DNA from: Hormiphora californensis
Lineage: Eukaryota; Ctenophora; Tentaculata; Cydippida; Pleurobrachiidae
DNA: 64,000 bases
NCBI GenBank assembly: GCA_020137815.1
Contig: CM035350.1
Coordinates: forward strand, 4,286,418 to 4,350,417
Direction: 5' to 3'
This document shows positions 48,445-64,000 of the stretch, one piece after another (position 1 is the first letter of the stretch; each line of letters begins with the position of its first letter). The position numbers and the translations under genes are program-made. The notes beneath the pieces are model-generated. The model was given only the letters and a program-made list of their open reading frames with translations, had not been told where the DNA came from and did not search any database.

Positions 48445-48647
48445 ATTATCCATTATCTGTAATTCTCAATAAATATCCACAGTATATATCTGTTATATTT
48501 ATTTACTCTCAGAAGACTCGTCAGACGATTACAGCTCATTTCCGGCTACTGCTGCTCCTCTCAAATCCCACCGTGCAGCCTCATACCCACTGCGCGTCAG
48601 CCGCGCGACATTCTCAATTTGCGAGTCGTGTGGTGTCCGCGCTCAGC

Positions 48648-50396
48648 TTAACCTCTGTTCAGCGTCATATGAGACTTCACCAAATCTCCCGTACAAAGAG
48701 CGGACATGAGAGACAGCTCACCGGCTAGCACTGCTCCACACACAACCTAAAGAAGATGATGTGAGTGGTTACGTTCTCTTTGTTGTTGTTATCTTACCTC
48801 AGCTAGGGTAGCAGAATCAACTGGACTGTCTTGTGAGATAAGGTTTAGACTGGCTCGTTGGGCTGATAACACTGTTCCCCCGCCTACAGTTCCAACCTAG
48901 TTAAATGATATGTTATTAGATTGGGCTGCTGCAGCTTCTCATCACCCTGCTGTAAATAATTCAGTCTGAGAAATCTTGAAGAATCTCGAAGAATCTTGAA
49001 GAATCTTGAATACTCTTCCGCAGAAGAAAAAAGGCAGCCACGCTTGTTCTCAGTGCTGCAGAACACTAGATACAAGTCTGCGTGTTGTAACAATATGCTG
49101 TAAAGGCGGAAAAGTTATCTAGGAAGTGAAAGCTCACCTCTATGCAGGGCATTGTGACACTCACATACAGTGCTCCACCCCTCTCCTCCTCCATGTGAAC
49201 GAGTGCCATGGAACTTGTCCCTGCTTGGGCTATATCCTGGCCCGTAGCCAGGTATATACCACTCACTATATTAGCCGAGTGAGCGTTATTCCCGCCTATA
49301 CACCCTGCCAAGCTACTACCGATGAAGTTTTTACCGGTGTTCAGTTCCACAAGGGCACCGGCTGTGGTTTTCAGAGTGGAGGATATGACGTCAGAGGGTA
49401 ACGTGACGTCACACGTGACGTTGTATCCCCTGTTGTTGATCCAGTTCATCGCAGAGGCCTTCTTATCCACACAAAGATTACCTGCAGAGAAATATTGGGA
49501 CAAATTAGATATGTATCAGTGTAATAATTGCTATAAGATCACGTTTAGATCACCAGCAAACTGAACTCACCACTCAAGCTGATGATTGTCATGTCTGGTA
49601 GGTGCTCCTTCATAAAACTAACCATCCTCTCACATCCCTTACTGATCATGTTCATGCCCATTGCCTGGCCTGTCTCTGCACAAACCCTCAAAAAGAGCAA
49701 TCTACCCGCTTGTTTGGGGGTGATGGACCTGAGTTTGGCGTGATTGGAAGTCATCTCAAACTGATTCCTTAATTCCTTCATATTTCTATCCACCCAGGTC
49801 ATAGCAGCGTGAGCAGTGGCAGCGGTGGGAAACTTGAGAAGTGGTGCTCTAGTCATGCCTGTATAACTTGATACACAGCTTACACCACCACTGAAAATAC
49901 AGTATCTATTAGAAAACAACGCTCATTCTGTATTAGAATAGTGTATTTACATTACACCCATTCTGTCACACCGTAACTTATAGAACTTGAGTTTTGACGG
50001 CATGATTCCTAGGTGTATCAGAAAGGTATGAGATTTAAAAATCTACCCTACATAATTTCTATACCTCTGCCTAACTGCTCTACAGCCCCTGTTCAGACTG
50101 GCCACAAGTGCTCCTTCAGTGGTTGCTATGGGCACGCTGAACTCTCTACCGTTGACAACCAGTGGTCCTGCAATCCCCAATGGAACAGGAATGAACCCGA
50201 CAATGTTCTCACAGCAGGACTTGCTGGCCCTCTCATAATCCGCATAGCCCTCCCAGGGGGCTGAAGGGGTGGTGGAGGGTAGGAGGTGGAGTCGACGTAA
50301 TCTGACTGCCTCCACAGGCCCAACAAGGGCGTCCAGTTGGTGGGGTTTTAGGGTACCATCGGAGAGTTGAGAGAGGATAGAAGCGTCATCTGTCAT
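48648..50396 (-). CDS. HMGCR: HMG-CoA reductase, catalytic domain only (soluble form)
   Basis: NADPH-dependent conversion of HMG-CoA to mevalonate. Five coding exons, 50065-50396, 49571-49890, 49138-49481, 48798-48896 and 48648-48746, total 1194 bp, a 397-aa protein. Motifs in order: [28 protein letters not shown] (catalytic Glu), [23 protein letters not shown] (catalytic Lys), [19 protein letters not shown] (catalytic Asp), GTVGGGT, and [10 protein letters not shown] (catalytic His). Animal HMGRs normally carry an N-terminal multi-spanning sterol-sensing domain. Here the ATG is followed at once by the catalytic N-domain, an in-frame TAG lies 9 bp upstream (50403-50405), and a ccccgcag acceptor sits between that and a 5'UTR intron. 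No membrane exons can be joined in frame through this acceptor. It is probably cytosolic or organellar. Confidence 0.93.
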
Positions 50397-50691
50397 ACTG
50401 TACTAAACTGCGGGGAAAGTTGATGTAATTAGTAAATGTGAACGGTATTGTCATTCTAAACAATGTTTTCGTGATTCAATTGGAGAACAATTTCAGTTAT
50501 GGGAATGGTAAAATAAAACATGAACACTCGACAAAACACTGTACAAAATGTTTCTATCCTTCTAAAAACGTTCACTCTCTCTAACTCTAAAACTCTTAGT
50601 ACCTAATACCTAAATAAATTGAAAGGGAACAAAAACAAAACGTTTTTTAAAAATCACACAAAAAAACTTCATCATATATCATCATCTAAAA

Positions 50692-50888
50692 CTAAGCAGT
50701 GGCTGCTATTAGAGCAGACCCGAGACCTGAACCGTCAGTTGCCACTTCCAACGTTACATTACATCCCATCTCTGCCAGAGTTTCCCTCATCTTGGTGGCA
50801 AAGTTGGCATGTTTAATGAACACAGATCCGTCCACAGCGGCTACAAATGGTACTCGGCCTCGCTTCTTCCATATCGCAACTACACCTG

Positions 50889-50962
<74 letters not shown>

Positions 50963-53390
50963 TGTGAGTATGGAATTGGTGGAAGTGTGACGTGAATGGT
51001 TTACACAGATTTGAGATTTTTGTTAAAAAACATCACAATTTTTGTGAAGGAAAACAAGACGGACTATTACCAGTACTAACAAGATATAAATTCAGTGGAA
51101 CGTTATCAATGGCGCTACGCAGGAAGGCGCGAGATTTCTACACTGTGCGTGTGTAGTAGTTTTGGAGCGTGCACCACCCAGATTCATGAAAACAGTTACA
51201 TATTTGATTTGATGAATCATAAAGGAGCGTTGTTATACGGGTGCTATATTGTATGCGTATCGCGGGACTAGACAGACATTCCCAACATTGCTGATTTCTA
51301 AACCTTGAATGATCTTTTTAGCACACGTGCAAAAAGATCACCCGGGCAGGGAAAAAATGCTAGTTTGATAATGTTTATTACTCATGCGATAATATAATCA
51401 GAAAATGCATGACCTACACATTTTAGAGCCTGTTCATATTGAGTGTTTTTATAGGCCTCGTCATGTCTCATCTAGGATTTCAAATCAAATGGTCGGGGTA
51501 AATAAGAGGGAATTAGGGAAGATAATAATAGCTAGAAAACTCTCCAGGGATCATCAAACTAACAGCATCAAACTAACAGCAGATTGACAGCATATTAACA
51601 GCAATCAGCATTATATTTCACTATTCACTATTTCACTTTTTCAACGGGTGACAAGTCCCGTATTCGCTATAAAACTGTCGTACATTCGTTAATATCAAAC
51701 TAACAGCATTTTACCTGCGGCTGCCAGCATTGCAGCTCGATCGCTGACAGCGGTGGAAACCTCGTGTATAAGTTTAACATCGGAGTCTGGGATACCAGGA
51801 AAATGTTTCGTAACAGACCCCCTGAGGAAAGGGTAATTTTAGTATAGTAGTTAGGACCAATACCACTTTGTCACTAAGTCACCCTATTCCGGGAGCTCGC
51901 GTTGAGAGGTAATTTCATTACCAATAGACCACTACATGTATTGTCTGAGCGCACACCGAGAGGGACTGTAGCTCAGTGCAGCTGCTCTGGCCATGCGGGG
52001 CCAGGGTCGGAATTTGAAGACATAAATTACCAACACATTTCAGCTTCGACAGTCACACTTCACAGTAAGCTTACACAGTACAGCAGTCGCTGACGAGCCT
52101 TCCATCTAGCGTTGCACCGGTTATTGCGGTTCGGAGTGCCTCACCACACCGGGCATCACTGAGTAACTCCAGCTTCACCAGGTCACCAATGTACATACCA
52201 CTTATCATTTTCTCGTACCTGAGGTTGGAATCCGGGTGGTACACGTGGGGGGGGGGGGGTTGACTCACGACCATGATAAATCAGGTGTGTTACTAAAAAA
52301 GTGATATCACCACATGAAGGATGATATCTAATGCAATGACATATCAAATCACGTCATCCACAACACACAGACACCTCGAACTGCACTTACAGTTGTTTCC
52401 CCGGGTTGGTGCTGCTCTTATCAAGGGCGCCATCGTGTTCAGTAACCAGGTCGGCCAAGTGTCCTCGCTCTCCGAAATTCCCCCACTCCATATTAATCAC
52501 TACCTGCTCTTCGCTACATTTTCCCGCTAGCTTCTTGACATTTTCTACCCGTTCAGTGTAGGCAGCGTTGGTTCCCGTTCCAAGGATGATCCCACAGTGG
52601 CAGTTTGGGTATTTTAGAGACCCCGCTACCTGGGTACCCGCAGTGTCGTTCGCCAGTGCTACTACTTTTACATTCTTTGTTGCCTAGGGAGTTTAGGTTA
52701 TAGGTCATACTACATAGGTCATAGGTTGTACTAAGTGTGTCATAAAGTAGTAAGTTAACCTCAATTTTTGAGAGTGCATTGGTCAGAAGATCAGCCACAT
52801 TTCGGTCAATAACATCACTACAATCGAATCCCTTCGTCCATTTAACGAGAGTGCCCTCGCTCAGCGATTGTTGTGCCATCGGAAAGGAAAACGTAAATCC
52901 AAGCGGAATTTCTTGTCCTGCAAGATCTTCTTTCTGTAAAAAGCGAGCCACAACTTGTGCCAAACTATTAAATAGTTTTTCACCAGATGCTGACTTCATT
53001 TCATTGTCAAGGTAATCAATTTCACACTGGACCACCGGTTCACCTCCAGTCAACTTTACCAATATCACTCGAAATGTTGATCCTCCAAAATCTGAAAAGC
53101 ATATAATTTTAATTAGTAGGCTGCTTTAAATCAATACTTACTCTTTTTACAATATCACTTTCCAGCTGGTTAATAGGCTTCATTATAAGACCTCAACTTC
53201 ATCTTCTGAGGGCCTATTACACACCTAATGCTAAATATGTCCCCGTTTCCTTGCCGGATGGCAGATTGTAAATGTACGTAGGGATCATTAACAAACTTGA
53301 TTCTTTCTCGGCCAGTCCAAGAGTCATTTCTGAAACCATATCCTCAGATAGCTTCTCTAGCCTCTCTTTATTCACTAAAAACTTTCCCAT
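50692..53390 (-). CDS. HK: Hexokinase (single-domain)
   Basis: ATP-dependent phosphorylation of glucose. Six exons, 53225-53390, 52760-53091, 52391-52683, 52075-52218, 51715-51821 and 50692-50885, total 1236 bp (411 aa) from the ATG at 53390. Motifs: LALDFGGSTFRVILV (phosphate 1), LGFTFSFP and WTKGF (sugar binding, Lys kept), LANDTAGTQVAG (catalytic Asp; usual V is A), GIILGTGTNAAY and INMEWGNFG (Glu kept), AAVDGSVFIKHANF, and DGSGLGSALIAA at the end. A single kinase domain matches the ~50-kDa invertebrate type. The exon upstream of the ATG begins GCT after tttttag, so a 5'UTR intron or an upstream coding exon is possible. It follows HMGR head-to-tail, with about 300 bp between the HMGR ATG and the hexokinase stop. 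Confidence 0.94.
50895..50961. repeat. (GA)n microsatellite beside a hexokinase splice acceptor
   Basis: GA tract starting within 10 bp of the last-exon acceptor. On the gene strand it is a CT-rich run that may serve as the polypyrimidine tract. Confidence 0.9.
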
Positions 53391-53679
53391 AGCCTAAAAA
53401 CGTTATATGTGTTAACAGAAACAGATTTTGTTATATTAGATGGTCTTGGTTTTTGGAGACCGCTCCAAAACCTTCCCCACCTCTTCAACAGAACCTTCTG
53501 ATGTTGATAATTATAACAGAGGCCCGAAAGCCGAACCCCCTACCTACTTTATCCCACATTAGGGCAGGATATTAGGAGCGCTTAGATCAGTTTCCGCACA
53601 ACGTCGAGCACCCTGCACCGCCCTTTTTGCGCATTGTCATAGCTCCTTCATTTCACCTTCAACTTTTCGAGGAGCGGTG

Positions 53680-53790
53680 CGTGGCTTTCAGCCACGTCCG
53701 CCGGGCGCCGATGTGGGTCCAGGGTAGGGCAGAGCCCCGATCCGATCGGGGCAAAGCCCCCGCGAGCAGGACCCAAGTCCCAAGGGGCAG
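53680..53790. repeat. GC-rich hairpin cluster
   Basis: CGTGGCT-TTC-AGCCACG (53680-53696), GCCCCGATC-C-GATCGGGGC and the overlapping GGGGC-AAA-GCCCC follow each other, with an outer tgggtcc/ggaccca pair. Three-nt loops resemble those in the other hairpin elements. Confidence 0.7.
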
Positions 53791-55084
53791 GGGCTGACAC
53801 CACTCTTTAGTTTAAGGGATCGCAAATCAAAAGTAAGACGGCTGAACCGTATGTCAAGTATTTGTTTCCTCATTCCTGAATGAACTCAACGCGACACACA
53901 CGGTTTGAGCGATGAGTCGTAAGCGACGAAAATATAAAATAAAAATTCGGTGACTTTTGAAACTTTGAAGTTTGGATTTTATTTATTTCGAAGTTTTAGG
54001 TTGTAAAACCTGATATGACTTTCTTTTTTTTTTTGAAAATTCACTAACCCCAACACCGATTGGCATCACTTTCCAACAGCCGAAGAGAAGCTGCTGAAGA
54101 GAGAAAGGGGGTAACCGTATGAAGACCTGATATGACGCGCACGATAACGTGTTCAAATATTGCGATGCCAACAACGTTAAACGCAAATTTTATTTGTTAA
54201 GCGGTGCATTATTAGCGCGCAACGCATTTTGAGGCGCGATACGAGAAGAAAAAATTTAGATTTTAAAGACAAAAAAGTTCCCCAAAAGTGGGTACCGCTT
54301 TACGATTCGGGTTGAAACGCGCTGCCAACGATCTGGGTGTTTGGAGGCCTGTTTACTTTAGCCTAAGCTAGGGCTATAGAGTAGGGTCAGTTGCATTTGC
54401 CAAACTGTTTCTGCAGACTGTTTGGCCGTTTCGAAACAGCCCCAACCCCATTCAGGAGTACCGGCCTGTGTCCTGTAGCCATTTACAAGTTGGCGCTACT
54501 GGTCAGTGGTCCATTTATTTCAAACCACGCAATTGACGCAAATAAAGATTACAGACACTGTACTGTACACAAGCGCACATAACACTTTATGAAACCCGAT
54601 AGCTCATTTAACAGTCGTTTGAACATTTTGCGCGCTCATGATAACTGCTAGCTGGGGGATTTAACACCCTGCTCGCGGTTTAACAGTCCCGCTCTCTTTT
54701 TCACGCATTTCTCTTCATTTGAATAACATGCGTGTAAAATTCAGAGTAATTAAAATGTGTGTAAACACACAGTTCTGTCAATAACAGAGAGGGGAACACA
54801 TCTGCAACACTTTTTAATGTTATCTCTCTCATAAAAAGTCAAAAGAATCGCATTCCTATCTCTTCTCCCTCTCATTCTCTCTTTTGCTGTTCAATATCTC
54901 TCACTGTGTGTATTAGCCCCAATCTTGCTCTCTCTTACTCAAATATGTTAGGAACAGTTGCAACTAGGTGCCAGTTAGTCTACACACAGTTTGGGGACGT
55001 CTGTTGACTATTTTCCAGTACTCCTTGTGTGTTTTACCTTGTGTTGTGTCTCTTGTTAGTGTGAAATTGCTATCGGGTTTCATA

Positions 55085-55282
55085 AACTATGAACGTTTGT
55101 TAGCTTGTCACGTTATAGGTTTAAATCGCCTCCCCCTCACCCTCGGCTGCGCCTCGGGTTCGGGGTCGGGATTTAAACCAGTTTAATCGCCCTGCCGGGC
55201 GATTAAACTCCAGTTGGCTATCGCCAGCTCGCGCTGGCGACAGCCAACTTGATAACGCGCCAAGCTACAAACGTTCATAGTT
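55085..55282. mobile_element. MITE-like element with three internal hairpins
   Basis: The ends aactatgaacgtttgttagc and gctacaaacgttcatagtt are inverted, and similarity continues through gcttg...cgttat. Inside are a GGTTTAAATC/GATTTAAACC stem (about 55128-55179), GTTTAATCGCCC/GGGCGATTAAAC (55181-55208), and GTTGGCT-TCGCCAGC/GCTGGCGA-AGCCAAC (55213-55248). No clear target duplication. Confidence 0.75.
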
Positions 55283-56749
55283 CATTTAACCGAAAATTAG
55301 GTCGTACTTTTATCGAGCCGAACGAGATATTTTTCATTTCAGTTGTACTTCGGTGGTTTTTGGTACGTCTGATCCAAAGCGAACGCTCTGCAATCTTGAG
55401 CGATTTAGATATTTTTCTCTAAATTCCGTTTCAATTGTCTCGTACTGGATTCCGGTACTGTTAGGGATAATTCTTATTCTTACTCTAAAGATTATTTTTT
55501 CTCGTTACTCGCTAGGATCACTAACAAAAGCACTCACATGACAAAAGCTCTAAAATCGACTAAACAAATCCATTGATAAATTCCAACGAGGGGCGGATAT
55601 GACACGTTTCCGGGACGCCTTATTAGTAGTGTGTGACGATACGGGATATTAGACACGATTCGAGAAAGTTTTCTCTCTTTTTTACATGTATAATATGTCT
55701 CTCCCTCTCCCTCTCTGTTTCTATAATTCGGGAAAGCTTCGACAATATGGGATATATTCATTATCCAGCTCTTAACTCTTTCCAGTTTTTCGCCGGGCCA
55801 CGCACTCTTAAAATCTCATCAGTTAACGATCAATCATTTCACCTCATATCACCAAATTATGAGAAGGCGTATTGGGTGATCTGGTAATTCAAAGTGGTAG
55901 TGAACTAAAAGATATCAACAAAAAGAGACAGGTTGCTGAGAACTACACGATTGAAAGAAAACTATTATCTAATATTTCACACCCTTATATGGAGAGGTCG
56001 CTAATTGTAGTATTCTTCCTTGGTTAAATATCAGTTAGATCGCGGATCCATTAACACATCCTCCCATTAGTAATCTGGCCATATTTTATCATTTATGCAA
56101 TTTTCTCTTCGGATAAATGTCTCTCAAACCGGGTATTTGCAATCTCACACTTGTGTTTCCTTTTACCATACACACACACACGAAGCTTTCTAGAACACTT
56201 CGTAACTAGGCCTGGTTTACAAATGTCATTTTCACTCCCAGTCATTTCTACCAATGTATTGTTTCTCTCCCACTCTCTATCCCGCTCTTTTTATTCCACC
56301 GTACCTCTCCTTTTCTCCCTGGCTCACTCTCTCTACCTCTCCCTTTCTCTCTCATCCTATTCTTTTAGTTTTCCCTGCTTGCAACAGTCGTGGCGGTTCG
56401 TTAGAATTGCAACTAGCTGCTAGCACCAGCAGAATGCTTCTCTTTCTCCTTCGGTTCTGACTTCTGAGAAATTACTACTTCTCTATGTCACAACTTCCTG
56501 CCTGGTGCACGTTCTACTCTGCTATACAGCTACATGTGATTTTTTAAATATGTGGCTATTTTAGATATGTCTCATACCACGCCCCTTTTTATTAGAAAAT
56601 ATATTAATCGTTCTTTATGTACACCCCTTTGATTACAAGAACTCTACTTTATAGTTTATAAGTCAGTTTTGTTAACTGATTTAGAACTGGATACATTACA
56701 TCTAACCCTCCCATTAACCCTCCTCCCTACTTCTAGAAATGTAGCTCTG

Positions 56750-64000
<7,251 letters not shown>

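Larger units (their letters stand above)
53391..56749. other. Intergenic, repeats and hairpin-rich GC islands
   Basis: No supported gene between the divergent hexokinase (-) and CCR4 (+) starts. Two GC-rich hairpin islands (53680-53790 and 55085-55282), CT-rich stretches near 54850 and 56270-56360, and otherwise AT-rich sequence. Promoters of both flanking genes must lie here, but none can be pinned down. Confidence 0.55.

Noticed and set aside
51960-52020. tRNA-like phrase (tgtagctcagtgcagc, later gggtcggaatttg) in a hexokinase intron
   Set aside because: Has A-box-like and weak B-box-like words, but acceptor and anticodon stems do not close; at most a decayed SINE head.

Overview
This is a nuclear window from an animal. 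Genes are split into short GT-AG exons, and the gene set is ciliary and metazoan: importin-9, a DRC12-like axonemal protein, nephrocystin-4, a TRIM protein, a CNNM transporter, a class A GPCR, p24-alpha and a CCR4/CNOT6 deadenylase. Compact introns, dense (GA)n/(CT)n tracts and many small inverted-repeat elements would suit an early-branching marine invertebrate such as a sponge. That taxonomic guess is inference, since no phylogeny can be run here.

Layout. 1-3262 (+): last exons of an importin-9 gene, with a degenerate tandem copy of one exon and an intronic hAT-type MITE. 3947-4966 (+): DRC12/CCDC153-like coiled-coil gene. 6046-18923 (-): nephrocystin-4 over many exons. It has a 33-bp minisatellite in one intron and, in a ~4-kb intron, an intronless type I membrane protein gene on the opposite strand. 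19079-20695 (-): TRIM/RBCC gene. 21674-28354 (-): CNNM metal transporter. 31358-32032 (-): eIF3k. 32220-32545 (-): MZT1 (MOZART1). 33916-35451 (+): p24-alpha (TMED4/9-like). 35585-38429 (-): class A GPCR in two coding exons. 38430-48647: gene desert with two large foldback elements and many microsatellites. 48648-50396 (-): HMG-CoA reductase consisting only of the catalytic domain. 50692-53390 (-): hexokinase. 56750 to the window end (+): CCR4/CNOT6 deadenylase, incomplete at the right edge.

Most notable points. (1) A very small (84-98 bp) hairpin-bearing mobile element occurs at 41709-41792 and 57904-58001. Each copy is flanked by an exact 9-bp direct repeat, and the terminal stems differ by paired changes. 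(2) A complete 397-aa HMG-CoA reductase lacks the animal membrane domain, and an in-frame stop sits just upstream of its ATG. (3) A 1.58-kb foldback element has an exact 8-bp target duplication and an ORF mirrored in both arms. (4) A 33-bp minisatellite starts at a 5' splice site and repeats a GTGAGT donor in most units. (5) A phase 0-0 100-codon exon splits a conserved part of the CCR4 N-terminus. (6) At about 58.4-62.7 kb the CCR4 gene is recognisable but riddled with homopolymer-type indels, which looks like poor consensus sequence.

The genes do not form a functional operon-like unit. NPHP4 and DRC12 are both ciliary, MZT1 acts at gamma-tubulin complexes, and HMGR and hexokinase are neighbouring metabolic enzymes. 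I see no evidence of co-regulation beyond proximity.
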